Shown: piece by piece, positions 47,101-60,867 of the stretch
How the letters are laid out: each line of letters begins with the position of its first letter
How positions within the stretch are numbered: the stretch's first letter is position 1
Assembly (NCBI GenBank): GCA_036345935.2
Contig: JADWOT020000006.1
Coordinates: 5,397,543-5,461,542 of the forward strand
Origin: Taenia hydatigena
Taxonomy: Eukaryota; Platyhelminthes; Cestoda; Cyclophyllidea; Taeniidae
DNA length: 64,000 nucleotides
Direction: 5' to 3'
The notes under the pieces: generated by a model
The model's input: only the letters and a program-made list of their open reading frames with translations
The model's database searches: none
What the model was told of the DNA's origin: nothing
Program-made: the position numbers and the translations under genes

Positions 47101-48970
47101 AATCGTATGCTTCTTGCATAAACACAGGACTGAGAGGAGCTATATGAGTCTATATGATGATAAAAATTGAAAATTGTTTGTAAATAATTTAAAAAGATGG
47201 AATATGCCCTACGAGTAACCAGTAAATTGACCATCTTAAGAGCTCACGATACCACGCTTGGAAGCTGCTTTATTAGTGTCACCGGTAAAATAGTAAAGTA
47301 CAATGTTCTTAATAATTTCGCACACATATCCGCAAAATTAACGACTACTCACCTTAGACTCATCATTGCTTTTGTTGAAGTGGAAATCATCAAATGATAG
47401 ACAAAGAGGTGCCTCTAGAGTATGGGAATCGAAGATAGGGTACAACTCGACGGGTCGGGTACAGCAAGTAAGGGAGCAAGCCTCTTCTCGAGGATTGAAG
47501 AGTGGTGTACCCGAGTCTTGTAACAGCTCACTGTACTTGGAGTATGTTCTCAGACGATTCAGTCTAAGTTCTACTGTGCCACCGTCATCGTAGGCTGCTG
47601 CCTGTTGCTGAAACAACGGGTCCACCTAAAAAAGAGATGAGGACTCTAACGTTGATTTATACCACAATATCCGCGAGTGGTTAAAATAAAGAAAAATCAC
47701 TCAAAAATCCTGTCCTTGAAAGCGGCTGCATTGCGCGACGACAGAAAACTCACATCAGCCTCAAAGGCCTTAATCTTGGAGCGTATTTTACTCAATGTGG
47801 TGACGATAACGGGTTTGGTATTTGGAGCGCGTTTCCGTTCCTTCCGCTTGCGATCGTTGACAGCTGCACCGCCACCGAGTTCGTCAACTGAGTCATTCAC
47901 GCAATCGGGTGCCCGCAAATCATCATCATCACCGCCAGCACTCGCCTTCGTCGCTTTTGAATCAGAACGTCCAAGTCCCGTGAGCACCTTGTAAGTCTCT
48001 TGATGTACTGCGTCCACGCGACCTGCGTAAATTTTTGCGCTAGCGTCCAGGGACGAACTAGCCATCTGAAAGATAAGAGATCAGATCAATGACGTGAAAC
48101 AGCGGATGGAGGGGCAGATACTTTTTCCCAGTGCCGTCAAGCTTACTCGAAAGCTTGTAAAATCCTCCTTTTTAATCATTTCGCCCATGAAATCGATAAG
48201 GTGAAGGTCGAAAGCATTTTTGTAGGTTATTTTATTCTCGGCCGCCAGACGAATACAATTTCCATAGTGTTCGCCGACCTGAGCTCGAGGCACAAATTGC
48301 GTAGCAACGGCACGACGAGCCGCATCGTGTGCCGGACTGTTAACAACTTCGGGATGCGGTTCCAACAAACGTGATCGACGGCGAGCAATGCGCTCCACAT
48401 CGTCATTGTTTTCTGCGTGGCGAAAAGCAAAACAAAAGCAGCGCATCACGCCAGGAGCCAGGAATTGTCACCTTGAAACCTCATGGCTTCACGCCTTGCC
48501 TATGAACTGTACTGTCGCATTCTTCACGTTTTACTTAATGTTATTATTGCATTTATTTGAAGGCACCCATGTTCCGGAATTCTTCAAAAAGTAATGATAG
48601 TTCGCATTAAGAGAAGCTCAAGTAGTTAAGATAAGTTGAGTACTATAAGAGGAACCACAGGAGAAATTAACACTGGTGCCAAACGTACATAACATTGTAC
48701 TCATAGGGTATAAAAAAGCCAAGGTCTATTTCCATCTATCATGCACATCATATATGAAAATAAACACCAAGTCAAGAACTCGTACACAGAACGGCAAATA
48801 AAAGCAGGTATGTTAAGCTCACGTTCATCAAAGTTCAGTGAGGTGTCATCTAGATTGTTCACACGACGCGAGGTTTTGTCGCAGCCACCACTTTTATAAC
48901 CAACACTATCAGCAAACGTGACAGCATTGCTTGCGAGAGGAGCATCAGCCCCTCTATCGGCAACAAGCAT
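44136..48970 (-). CDS. NCAPH: Condensin complex subunit 2 (kleisin, CAP-H/Barren)
   Basis: Eleven minus-strand exons: 48970-48823, 48412-48147, 48065-47754, 47625-47353, 47149-47008, 46747-46660, 46578-46406, 46324-46186, 45725-45464, 44787-44650 and 44570-44136 (TGA). All phases agree, giving 791 residues (human 741). CAP-H is the kleisin that closes the SMC2-SMC4 ring of condensin I for mitotic chromosome compaction. Landmarks in order: QNNDDVERIARRRSR, EHYGNCIRLAAENKIT, NAFDLHLIDFMGEMI, LDASAKIYAGRVDAVHQETY, VDPLFQQQAAAYD, LWAGPEHWRKK, LLPPSIADARQNIYELF, then an acidic tract, IARLEIGYARSAK and CLLHLANEK near the C-terminus. The start is the first in-frame ATG of the exon that supplies the Gln of QNNDD. 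A poly-Ala run precedes the acidic tract. Several introns are 79-81 bases long. The exon 9 start (AATAG) and exon 11 start (ATATAG) rest mainly on phase and splice consensus. Confidence 0.93.
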
Positions 48971-49388
48971 AACCAAAATATCTACACAAACACACCTGCG
49001 ATTTTTAAATCAAAACACGACCGTAACTACGAGCACAATATAACACGTCTCATTCATCATGCACTCATAACTTGATAAACGATTGTAGGTGATGTGAAGT
49101 CTGATTTTAAGCAAATGAATTTTACGAAAAAATTATTTGCTTAAAATTTTTAGCAGTCCTCAGAACATGATTTCAGCCTTTTAAGACGAAATCAACTAAC
49201 GTAAAGCGGTTTAATCTACAAAGCATATGTGATCGTAATGTAGTTCAATTAGGAATTTCACTGGGTGAAATTCATTAAAATTCTTTTTTGATGGTTGTCA
49301 AAGTACCAAGAAATCTTTGGATATCCGACTCAGTTCTTGACGTTTGTAGATTTATTGCGCTTTTGAGCGGCTAAATGTTAAAGCAGCA

Positions 49389-49561
49389 TGTGAAGCGTCC
49401 CAGAACTTCCTTGAAGGCAAAAGAGGGGATAATGTTTAAGCGGAATGCATAAAATCCGGGCTGCTGGTCTGACCCATAGTGCAGCCCATTCGGCCAAGGC
49501 CATATAACCGCCCAAGTCACCGAAACCGAAAGTGGCGGTTAAAAAAACAAAGCTTTGCACA
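49389..49561 (-). repeat. Diverged LTR-like repeat
   Basis: GAAGCGTCCCAGAACTTCC, then TTGAAGGCAAAAGAGG, correspond to the GCGTCCCGAGGCTCCC and GAAGGCAAAAGAAGG of the young LTRs. Later GGCCATAT and AACAAAGCTTTGCACA match the far end. Confidence 0.6.
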
Positions 49562-50832
49562 TGACTTCGAGACTTTAATACAGCCAAATTTGGCATTAAG
49601 TCACGTTTCTTTACATTTAGCTCTGTCATATCCGCTCAAACGCGGCACGCTTACATGATTGCTAGCTCATACGTTGAATTCATCTTCACTTTGTAAGCTC
49701 CACCTAATGCCGATTTTACATTCTTAAATCCGATTATTATCTACTTAGTGCCTTAATAAATTGTAGAAGAAGTTAAATGCTCTGCTGAGGCCCTGCACCG
49801 AAAAATTGATAAGATTTTGAGGAATTTTAGCATGCACCACAGATTCCTTATAACCTACCTGGGAATCAAATCACAAAATACTTCTTTAGTGTGGGTGGTG
49901 CTGTTTACTGCCCTCACGAAGTGGTTGCAGGTAGACTCTACCTCTGCATCCGTTGACTTTAATGATTGATCAGTAGGTTCCTACAAGTTATCTTTATCCT
50001 ACCTTTTCATTATATCCTGACGGAAATCAGGAGGGTGCCGTTCATTAGAACTGTTTAAGGCGTTTCGGTTGGCTGATAAGGATGGCCAATCGGGCGATCT
50101 GTACAGTGCACCGATCAGTACGAACTCAACCAGCGCACCTCCATTGAGGAAGGGTGTCAAGTCGCGAATTCATTCTCTTCTTAAAAATACCTACGCAAAA
50201 TAAATAAAAAAACCTATTTTAATACACTTGGGAGCCTGTTTGGTTTTTCACATAGTCATGAGAATATGGTCACCTATTTTTCTGATGTTTCCCATTCCAC
50301 AACTTTTGGGTGCTTCCTAGTCCACCATGATTAGATTCCAGACCTTAAATTTAATCGGCTGAAACTAAAGTAGCATTGTGTCACGTAACTTTAAAAACAA
50401 TAGTCTTCAAAAGCATTTTATTCATGAAACAGGTGAAGCCCTATCAAAGCAAGGGTAGAAACTGCTTTTGCAAATAGTGGCACACCGTCTCATAACTACT
50501 TTGTTTTGCAACTCAATTACCCAGATGCGACATCAACTACTGTGCTTCTTTAGTCTCTCGAACGTCACTGCCAATTGGCGACTAATGACTGCACTTCAAG
50601 CACTGATCTCTTGCAAAGCATGCTGCAAGAAAGGCACTGCACTGATGAATACAGTAGAATTGCCATTCTGAGTGGGAACATATCGGTGCGGATCAAGTGG
50701 AATCAACACAGATCTAATAGTGCTTGCACGCGGAACATATGAGACGAGAATCGGAGCAAGTCGGCAGCTTTGATGTGAAGAGAGATGATTTGTTTTTTTG
50801 TTTTCAAAAACACTTGTAATGAGCCATAACTT

Positions 50833-51024
50833 TGGCGCTTCGAGTCTTCTCTAAATACGAAAGAATGCATAATGCTCAGGCAGAATGCATATTTTTGACG
50901 TAGGGAAGGGTTGGGTTTTACTGGCACGGCCCGAAGTCCAGACCACCTGGAGGCAATGCAATGACGGAGCCTTTGAAGTCCCGTCACTAAAACTAGGTTC
51001 TAGATAAACAATTAGAGCATTGCA
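50833..51024 (-). repeat. Old LTR-like repeat
   Basis: CTCAGGCAGAATGCATA, then TTTACTGGCACGGCCCGAAG and CGTCACTAAAACTAGGTTCTAGATAAA, ending near AGCATTGCA, follow the same order as the copies at 21.1 and 55.6 kb. Confidence 0.5.
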
Positions 51025-51084
51025 CAAAGTTGGTCTTGAAAACGAAAAAAAGTTCATTCATTTGGAATATTGAAATGTCCGTTT

Positions 51085-51103
51085 TGTGTGTGTGTGTGTG
51101 TGT
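51085..51103. repeat. (TG)n microsatellite
   Basis: An uninterrupted run of TG dinucleotides of about nine units. Confidence 0.95.
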
Positions 51104-53424
51104 AGGGCAGCATTTTGTGGCGAGTTGATGCATCACACCGGTGTGATATTTACGGCAACATCAGAGACATGGTACACAAAATCTTTGCAAGGATATGTGA
51201 GGTCTGAAGGAGGGCACAAATTGGAGGAAAAGGGAAACATACAATGCCGCAGACGTGCTCGTCCGTCTATAGCTCTTAGTCGCATTTCTCATTGGTTTAT
51301 TTTCACCAATCGTTGCCTAAGGCTTTCCCGACCGACATTGTTTCTTTCCTTAGAAGTACATCCATAGCTATACTCGAAAATACGGCAGAAAAGGCTTTGG
51401 TGGTTCCTTATGTAACTAAAATAGACTACAGGCCTGTTTCACTGTCCAGCGGTCGATAATCCGCTTCACGGGGTTGGCTATAAAGGGAACAATTTTAGAG
51501 CAGATAGTCTGTGTAACATTATAAGTAGTCGAGGTGTTACCCCTTGTCCACACCATGCAATTTAAGTGAGCTACCTCATTAAGCCTCTGGGCTTTGCATT
51601 TTTTCGCATTCCTGTGGAAAACCAATTCGCGCTTCATTTCCATTCTTTATTTGAACTTTTATTCTCTTATCAACAGCCATTGTGATAAGAGGGCTCGGTT
51701 TGTTTAACGCACCACTTATCATTTCCAGGACTGGCTATTCACTAATGCTGTGGCAAAAGCTATAAAGTCATATGTAAGAGGCGGTAGCGGTATATGATTA
51801 AGACATTACAGCGCCTCCTTAAGTCTTAGAGAGATGTGGCACCATTGTGGCGGCAGGAATCAAGGTGCTTTGTGAATGCACCATTCGGCAGAAGCATAAA
51901 AGAGCGTTAATTTGGCTGACTGCTGAGACGAAGGAGGTGGAATTATACAATTCATAAGTCTGCGAAGTAAGGAAGTGATTTTATAAAGAAAGAATAGTTG
52001 TTAAGCCTTAGAGTCACAATTTTGGTACGATTGGAGGGGCACAACATGTTGGTTCACGTTTTCTGCTCACAAAAACTTTTTCGGGCGGAAGAAAGTATGC
52101 GAATTGGCCATGCACACCTATGCATGTACAAATACGGTTGTAGGCGCTAGCTGAATGTCACCACTCCGTGCTCTAGTTAACACAGAGGGTTGAAATAGGG
52201 TTCGCAAGGTGAATCATACCACAACAGTTCAGGCTATGAACTCAGTAAAAATAGCACTTTTTGTTCTGAAAAGAGTAACAGCTCATAATTATGCGAATTT
52301 GATTCATTTAATGAGTATCAACACCGTTTGGGTTGGTGATTTGAGACATCATTGGCCTGCCGTAATTTTAACTAGTTAAAAGTTGAAGCATTGATTACCC
52401 AAAGCACACCATTTTCCCATTATTTCCTTTCCTGACGGCAGGAGCTCTTTCCGAAGGAATCGACGCCACTGAGGGCTTCCTTCTCGCAGTTGTCACTGTT
52501 GGTGTTGAAAGGTAAATTTAAGCTTGATTTCCAACCTCCACTTTGTGGAGCAAACTTTCGGTATAGACCGGCACTCTATGTAAATATTTGTTTTCGAGCA
52601 TTAGGCATGCCCTACATTGTAACAAGGTGGCACAGAAACCTCAGTAGAAAACACTTCGGGAATTGCTTTCTCGAGCCAACCAATTTTTGGACTTACGGCG
52701 GAGTAAGCACACATTTAATTAATAACAGGTGACGGAACTCATTTTATTTGTATGAACTGCTTTCATAAAATGATTAATAAAGCTTGGCATACTCCACCAT
52801 TTAACTATTAATTACCGTCAGTACGACGAGGATGATAAACAAGCACCATCTGAACAGCCGAGTAAAGGGCGCAACAAACAATGGAGAGTTCTATATGCCT
52901 TCTGTTTATATGGACAAATTTTGTAATGCTTATAAGGTCTGCAAAGCGGCATTGAAAAAATGAACGCCGGAACACCTATCAAGCGAAGTAGGGTTGTCTG
53001 CAGTGGTGAGCATCAATGAATTCCCGTGCTGGTCTTTAAAGCGTTAAGTTCCCATCAATGGTGAGTCCAGCGGAAAGCTTATGCCGCAATAACTCTTACG
53101 CAAACGGAAACGCATCCACGCCAGCGAAAACATGGAATGAGTCAAAGTATGCTGCCCCTCAAAACACCAAAATCAACTGAAGCATACGATACTAGCAAAC
53201 TGCGTGCATTCTTATCGATATGAAACATCTTCCCAGGACCAAAAGACAATGCTTGTTCACGCCAATGTTTATTAAGCGAGTAAAAGAATGTAAGCTATAA
53301 GTGAAGAAGATCATAAAGCTAAAAAAACATGTAAGGAAAGCATAAGAGTGCAAAGGAATTTTCGAGGAACTGCTTCATCACTCCGCCAAGTGACGGCACT
53401 CACGTTGCAACTAAAAATATTAAA

Positions 53425-54279
53425 TTAAGATGAAAGAGAAGCACCCACTTCTTCCACTTCAGGGTCCTGTGCGCGAAGTTTAATGGCCTTTTGTGCCCAC
53501 TCTTTGGCTTTCTCCTTGTTCTTTAATCGATCATAGCACTGGGCGATCCGACATACTGTATACGGGCGGTCGGGCTGAACTAGCACCAAGTTAGTCATTA
53601 GAGGTATATTTTACTTTTGTCAGCGTCTAAATAGAATTTCAAGGCCTCTTCAAAGGTGGATTCCGGCGGCTTTCCAAAGAAAGTTGATGCGAAAGCTCTT
53701 TCAACTTTGCCTAAAGATGCCACCTCAAAGCACCTATATAATGAATACAATCACTGTGTTACGTACCATGATCCCAAACAATGGAGCGCCATAAAGTTTT
53801 TCGGATCAGCCTCATGGCCTTTCTGGAAATCCATATTTAGTGATAAGGAACACGAACTTACATCAAAGTATTCTCGGATCTCGTAGCCAAGCTTGATTTT
53901 ATTCTTGATGCCTTCCTCTTGTGACTTAACATTTAGCATTATGCCATACCACTAGAAGCGTCACTTTAAAACAGGCTTACTGTATTACTGAGGCATTCTT
54001 TTGGGTATTTCTCTACAGCGGTTTTCATTACTTTTAGGCCTTCTTCAATCCATTCCTCTTTGGCCTTTTTGTCCTTTGAACCCTTATTTAAAACTATCAA
54101 CCATTAGCAATAAGTATGCCATTCTCACCCAAGAAACGACATGCTCGAGCCAACCGCCACATAAGTTCCAAGTCCATATCATTATAGTTGCCATCAGGCC
54201 TTTTTAGCTTATCGTACACTTCTTGAAACTTGTCCTGTTCATTAAGTGCATCGATCTCCGTGACAAGTTGAGCAGACAT
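53425..54279 (-). CDS. RMDN1: Regulator of microtubule dynamics-like TPR protein
   Basis: Six minus-strand exons: 54279-54129, 54093-53981, 53951-53862, 53822-53767, 53733-53615 and 53579-53425 (TAA). They join in phase to 227 residues. RMDN/RMD-1 proteins are TPR-containing proteins tied to microtubules and spindle behaviour. Family landmarks: ELMWRLARACR, then WYGIMLNVKSQEEGIKNKIKLGYEIREYFD, DPKNFMALHCLGSW, CFEVASLGKVERAFASTFFG and KPPESTFEEALKFYLDADK, followed by a last TPR with VCRIAQCYDRLKNKEKAKEW. The introns are 35, 29, 39, 33 and 35 bases. All start GT and end AG; the 29-base one is forced by phase because no other phase-0 donor is visible. The exon 5 start at 53733 restores the W-C-F-E-VASL run. 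AATAAA on this strand lies at 53273-53268, about 150 bases past the stop. The length is close to short invertebrate members and lacks the N-terminal extension of human RMDN1. Confidence 0.9.
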
Positions 54280-54799
54280 TTCCGAATCAAAAGTGATGTG
54301 GATGTGGGGTTCTAAAACACCATAATAGAAACAAAGTAAGCAACATATATCGATCCAAAATTACACCATAATTAAGGCAAATAAACCACGTGCATACAAA
54401 TATTTCAATCAATGTATCCCTGTAGATGCATGGTAGGAGTATCAAACCAACCTGTGCAGAAATGCTAGCGTAAAAAGTAACGACTTCCAGAGGTGTGCGA
54501 AAACAGTGTGATGAGTCTCTTTAAAAAGGAGGTGAGGTCAATGACCCTATGACGGTAAGACTAAACAAAACAAAGCATTGCCTAAATTCTAATTAACGAA
54601 AAGCAGTGATTTTTAAAAAACACTTGTTTGTAATTTTCAAAGCCTAACAAACCCACGTTTTTCATAGTTTAAAAAGGTTAATTTGCCATTGAGCAATGAT
54701 GAAAGAATTTGCATATTTGGCTAATATTTGTATTCAAAATACTGTTTGAATGTATTTTACACATCAAGGTATCTTAAAGCAAAAAACAATGTGGGAACA

Positions 54800-54885
54800 T
54801 TAGAGAGATTGGGGCTGTTGGCATGTCCCGGAGGTCAGCCCACGCGGCTAGGATCATATGGCAGCCATAACAAACAAAGTATTCC
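54800..54885 (-). repeat. LTR fragment
   Basis: GGGGCTGTTGGCATGTCCCGG, then AGGTCAGCCCACGCGGCTAGG and AACAAACAAAGTATTCCA, match the second half of the TRIM LTR. The first half is missing. Confidence 0.65.
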
Positions 54886-55608
54886 ATGTTTTACGTACAA
54901 CTTCAAAAATACAGAACTATGAAAAAATCTTCATCCGCGTAAGTTACTTTTTTGTTAAGAGAAGATAAACCTTATCTTTTTGTACTGCCTAAGTTCGGAC
55001 GACGCCTCGCAACCAGGTCAATTTGTATAGCTATCGCTAATTATGCACTAACCAAATTAGATGCAGAAATGTCCAAGGACATGAAAGAAGTAAATGGTTC
55101 CACGGGACTAGTTTTTGCACCTCCTTCTCCTTGTCACCCTTTTCCCTACCGAGTGTCTTAGCTACCCATCTGCGCCCCGCTTAGTCAGTAGAGAAATGCC
55201 GAAGTACCGCTCGTTCAGTTAGATAATATCATTTATGGGTACTGTAGATGGTTTCATAATGGACTCCTCCATTTTTAATAGCATTCTTCCAGACCGCGGG
55301 ATTAGGGTAATTTCCAAAGCAATTCCTTAGTCTTCATATTTTTGTTAGCGTTTTCACATATTTAATTATGCAAGGCTGTGTTTATATTCTGTGTTGTTGG
55401 AATTTTGCATCAAGTTGAAGAAATCATATGGTAGCGCCATTGGCTAGAGTTCGCATTCTGCTACCTCATATGTGGCACTGTAGATACCCAAAGCAGGCAT
55501 AGCGAGCATATGCCAATAAAGTACAGAAGAGGCGGGAAGATATTTGCACGGTCCAAAGGACGTACAGAGTGGTAGAAGTGCACCTATGACCTTTTGTTTT
55601 CGTTCCCT

Positions 55609-55781
55609 GAGATATTTCTGGTGGTGAATGGAGAAATAATGCTCGGACAGAATATGCATAGTTGACCCATGGCAGGACTTGGGGCTACTAACATGACCGC
55701 TTGGGGGAGGTTTGGTGGTGGAGGTCCCAAGTGACTCGTCACCAAAATTGGGAGTTAAATAAATAATTCAAGCAATGCATT
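55609..55781 (-). repeat. Old LTR-like repeat
   Basis: GCTCGGACAGAATATGCATA, GGGGCTACTAACATGACCG and CACCAAAATTGGGAGTTAAATA, ending AGCAATGCA, align in order with the old copies at 21.1 and 50.8 kb. Confidence 0.5.
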
Positions 55782-56939
55782 CGTGGTAGTATGTGACCCA
55801 AGTTTTCACTCTGTGTAATCCTTCATTCAACGGACTTCTGCATCATCCTCCGGTTGTTAGCTTTATTCTTTAACCACAAAGCGTACTGACGTAGAGTACT
55901 TTCTCCATCCAGAGTCTTTCAGGCTTACTAGTTGCCTTTATTCGACTCCATTTTTCACTTTCCAAAATGACAGCACCACCCGCCATCTTATAAGAATGGC
56001 CTCATAAACTACGAATCTCTTTAGCTTGGCTGATGCCCTCAGTGTTATAGGTAAACACTAGGATCCGACACTAATTAGAATGCTGAGGCCATTGTAGTTG
56101 TTTGACGCTTTGTGAGAGCTATTTTATTTTCAAGCGTGACCTTTTGGCATCATAACAACAACCACAAGGCTTATGGGACGAAATAATGATGAAAATGGCG
56201 CCACTGAAACATCCAGACGACTGCTACACAGATATATCAGGAAATAATTGTCCTTGGTAAATTTAGTGGCTGGATGTAATTGGAATGCTGCATTTTCAAA
56301 AATTGGGGCTAAGACCTATAAGACTACAGGTGCTCCAGTGTATGCTCAATTTTTGTGCATCTTGATGCGTTTACAATCGAAGGGTTCGGAGCCAAAGTAA
56401 TATTTACGATTTTTTATAATGAATTAATAAAACATCTATTAATTTTTGTTGCAAATTATAGAACACAGCTTTTGAGATGCAGGTGTTTGAATCAACATAG
56501 CGATTAATAAATGCTGCAGCTCCGGTACATATATTGCCTGTAGATTATTACAGATCCTTAAAAATAAAATTTTTTATGCGGAGAAGTGGGTGTTGGCGTT
56601 TTTATTATTGCTAGAATTGAATTCAGATGAGCAGCTTAAAAGTGGCGAATGGGTGAAGCGAGCAAATATAAGTAGTATTTTTTGGGCATTTAAAGTAAAC
56701 GCAGGATATGGCCCAAAAAGAACCAAATGCAGGCATTTTTTGACTCAGGAGACAACTCAGGTTTCTGATGCTAATTCAAGGTCGAAAATGAAGCCTGTTT
56801 TTCCTGCATTTCTTCTAAAATTAAGTCACAACAATGGCAGAATCAACTGCAGGCACCTCCTTACCGTTGAATGTGTTGGTCGAATAGGAGAAATCGTCTA
56901 CTTGATATGACATTTGCTTTTTCATAGCAACTTATGACG

Positions 56940-57660
56940 CAAATTACCACTTCTTAAGGCTTTCAGTCCTCTTATCGGCTTAACTCGTTTATCTACTGAC
57001 GTCCTAATGAGTTCCCTCATTTCGTCACACCTGAAGCACTCAAGTGATTGGGTGACAGGTTGAAAATTGAATGTACTCAGGTGGCATGATCGGGTGAATA
57101 CTGCCCGATCACACTAGACAACACCCAATTGACACGAGATGGATAGCTATATGCCGTTGCTTACCCGCTGCAGTGGAGTTCGCGTGACAGCAACGCCGAC
57201 TCGCATTTCATGCAGAAATGCAAGAGAATTAAACATTATGCCATATTTCGGTGCTCTCACTAACTAACACCCATAAAGTGTGTATTGACGACATAAAAGA
57301 GCTATTCAAGACAGAAGCAGTCAGTGGCGCCAATCTCTACCATGTCGCTGTCAGTAATTGAGTTGGTGATCACTTAAAGAGCAGTCACTAATTGCATTAC
57401 ACCAGCATGAAACGATGTCAGAACATGCGCACTTAGGTGAACCGACACGGTGGGTGCGCCTAGCCTTACACACACGCCACCAACGTGGAGTACTCCAGAC
57501 CTGCATTTGAGCATTCCCTCTTGTCGCTTTTGCCTACGTAACAAGAAGGTGCATGACCGCAAACTTACATGTTCGAAATTCGTCAGGGTGAACAAAACAA
57601 ACTTTTATGAGGCACACCTCCAACTAACATCCTACCTTTTATGCACAACGATATGGCAGG
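56940..57660 (+). repeat. Dispersed repeat, copy 1 of 2
   Basis: Shares several blocks in order with 60868-61470, among them AAGCACTCAAGTGA, GTACTCAGGTGG, GGTGGGTGCGCC (TGGGTGCGCC shared) and GTGGAGTACTCCAGACC. It contains an 8-base-arm hairpin, TGATCGGG...CCCGATCA, at 57087-57111. No coding frame spans it and its class is unknown. Confidence 0.75.
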
Positions 57661-60600
57661 GCTGGTGGCAATCCCCTCCAATACCTTGCGGATTTTGAGT
57701 TCCGGTAGAACCTAGTCTCAGAATCACTTAGGGGAATGACTTTTATGAGACATTTTACACTCCCAGCCTTAATTATGCAATATCAATTCTCCTATATGTT
57801 CTGTGCTAATTAATAAGCTGGAATGAAAGGCGATGGAGCTGGTATAAGTGACCTGCAACATTTTTACTCACAGTTTTAATTTCCCTGGCCTTTATAACCC
57901 ATGTCATTGTTGGCGTGCTCATTTCCTCATTTGTAAAGGTGTAGTCTTATAGTATCTGCACGAAAATGGCAAAGTATTGGACTTATAGCGATTATAGGTA
58001 GTATAGCGTTATTAACTAGAGAGCGCCTCGAACGCTGGCACTTAATTAGTAGCAACAGCAAAATATTTTAGTTAAAATAGTTAAAAGCCATTTTAAGCCC
58101 GAATTGGTAAAGCATTTGTGACTTCAGGTACTGTGTAACAAATCAAGTAAAGTAGCGTGAATAAGGTGACATTGGAGAGCCGAAGATAAGTCTAAGGACT
58201 CATCGTGTTTAAAATCACTTAAATGCATAAATTCCAGAATTGAAGCAATTTGTTTGTTGAATTGATGGTTAGTAATATATAAGTTCTACGCTAAACCGGT
58301 TGAACAACTGATTCCGTAATACACTTCAGTGACTAAGGACAATGGCAAACTGCATACATGTACTTCGTTTTGAGGATTTCAAATGGCTGCGACAGGCGCT
58401 GATTTGGCGCCCTAAGTCTTCCCTGAGACCGTAAATGCGCTCATCAATGGAAACGATAAGCGTATAAAAGGTCACAGGCGTAAATATATGGCCGCGCTGC
58501 AGAGAATGAATAGAGGTAGACAAATATCAAATCAAGAGAGCTGTTATCCAACCGCTGTATCATTAATAAACAAAGTATTAATATAGTTTAACTTATCTTT
58601 AAATTTGAATGCAGGTGGTTCGCAAAACTTATTTTTTAGGTTCCCACAAATCAAACGTAACTACTTATGTTACAACAAACTTCATTTAAAACTTTGGATG
58701 CTGTCGAACGGCATCCAATGCTTTACGGTCACAAAGCACGCAGATCAAAAGAGACGAACAAACAAGTACAGTGATTTTGCTATAACAACGCAATATTAGA
58801 GTGATATACAAAAGTAAAGAGTCGATTTTAATTTTGAGTACCTCTATCCACGTAGTACCAAAGTCATTGCTTTGTAGTTTTATTTTATGAAAAGGCGACC
58901 ATAATTCCCTTTTTGCATAAGTATTTATTACACTTTATCTTCTGAGTTGATTGCATTATTTTGTTTAGCTTACCACAAAGTAGCGTATCAACCTAGAACG
59001 CACTTACAAATTCTGCGCTCGTCCGTTTTCTGCGCCATCTAATTGACAGTGAATTTCAACTTACTGGCTTTATCTCCGAAACGTCTAACTTTTAAAATTT
59101 ACCAATATTTTTTTTCACAAACTCGCAAACATCTCGTAGTTGTGAGATTTTTTGATGTGGTTCGGAATCCCAGTTAATTGTGAGCTTGATATTAAAGTGA
59201 CCTTAAAACCAAATATGCTTGCGAACGATTCAGAATAACTAGGAATCTTTTCTGAAAGTATTCTAAAAGAAGCAATAAGTCTTTTTGGGGGTAAACGATT
59301 GGGTAAGTATTACAGTTGCCTGAAGTTGACGGCTATTAGATGTTTAACAAAAATGATATGCAATTTAGTTACGGAATTCCAAACTACTTTTTTGGCGAAT
59401 TGCGACCACTGGCTAGGAGTCAGCATTTGCCTCCAAAAAGAATAAAAATGGCAATGAGAATATAGTCGGGTGTCTATTACTATGCTTCAGTAAAACTTTA
59501 TCAAGCCTTGCTTTTCTTCGGCGGCGTATTATAATGTTGCCAACGGCGCATAAAATACCTAAAAATTTAATGCAAAGCTATAAACTCTAATGCATTTGGG
59601 TAAGTTTCTGGGGTGTATTTGCTTTTTCCCACTAAATTAGGCTGAGACTGATGTGATTTCAAATCGCGTTATTTTGTTTCATCATTCCATGTTCTTACAT
59701 TTATCTGCTTCTTTTAAAGGGTGGTCTATGCACCGTTATATGTTTAAGTGCCTAAATACTTTTAGAAGTTTGTAAATATGAGTTTTCAAAAACACGGCAC
59801 TTTTACCTATTTAACGTAACACGCCTATGTTTTTTAAAGTGGAGATGGAAGAAGCACCTTTTTACGCTCATAATTCAACCTGATTCGATTGTGGTTCTTG
59901 GTGCTTTTGAGAAAGCATTCATAAAAGCAGTCCAAGCCTCTGCCTTCAAGTTTAGCTAAAGTCCTATAATGCGGCAGGAGTTGTTTAGTGGGGTAATGTA
60001 AAGAACATCTAGTTCAAGCTGCATTCTCCAAAATTCGGAGCATATTTGGGTCGAACAAAGCATTAATCCGTTTAGCGGCATACCCTTATAATGTGGCACT
60101 ACTTTAACACTGGGAGTCACTATAGCACTTCACCCTAACAAAACGGCAGACATCAAGAAAGCACAAATGTCGCACCTTGAAATACTTAGTGGTGGACGCT
60201 AGATAGCTTTTTATCATAAATGGCAAGGCATCTGGGCATTACCAAAGCTGATCATCCGAAAGTTCCCTTTACTTTAATGACTTTGATCACCTTTTTTTAC
60301 GACTCCGATAAATCATTTCCAGCTCATCATCACCTAAATGCGAATTTACGCTTAAGTTTAGGAAATCCTGACTAATACAAAATGCCAAAATAAAAAGGGG
60401 TGACGTCTGGTTTTGAAACATCGTACTCAGCGCATTACACCTGGGGAACGTAAGTTGTATTATAAGGGCATAAAATTAGTCGCAGGTTGTAAAGCAAAAC
60501 TCGTCAATGAATTGGTGAATAGCCAACGTAGATTGTCAAGAACAATCCAATTTCAGGAGTAGAGTCTTCTTCCTGGCTGCAGCAACTATCACGATGACAA

Positions 60601-60867
60601 CATAGAGTATACCGTGCCTACACCAGACCACATCAAGTGGATCAATATGTAGCAGGATCCGATGTTTACTTCTGCCTTAATCAAATTCACTAACTGGTAG
60701 CGTATTTTTCAGTTTTGACGAAAATCTAATGCACAGTACACTATTATGTTTGTCTTGCTTTGATAATCCATGTACGCTGCCTTACCTTTGAATATGTTAA
60801 CGATTTGGAAGGCTAGAATGAAAAGAAATTAGCTACTTAGTAGGACATTGACTTTTCGATACGAAAG

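Larger units (their letters stand above)
48971..53424. other. Intergenic region with old repeats
   Basis: No recognisable gene lies between NCAPH and the RMDN-like gene. It holds two old LTR-like copies (49389-49561 and 50833-51024) and a (TG)n tract at 51085-51103. The open frames at 51416-51643 and 52490-52732 have no known relatives. Confidence 0.6.
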
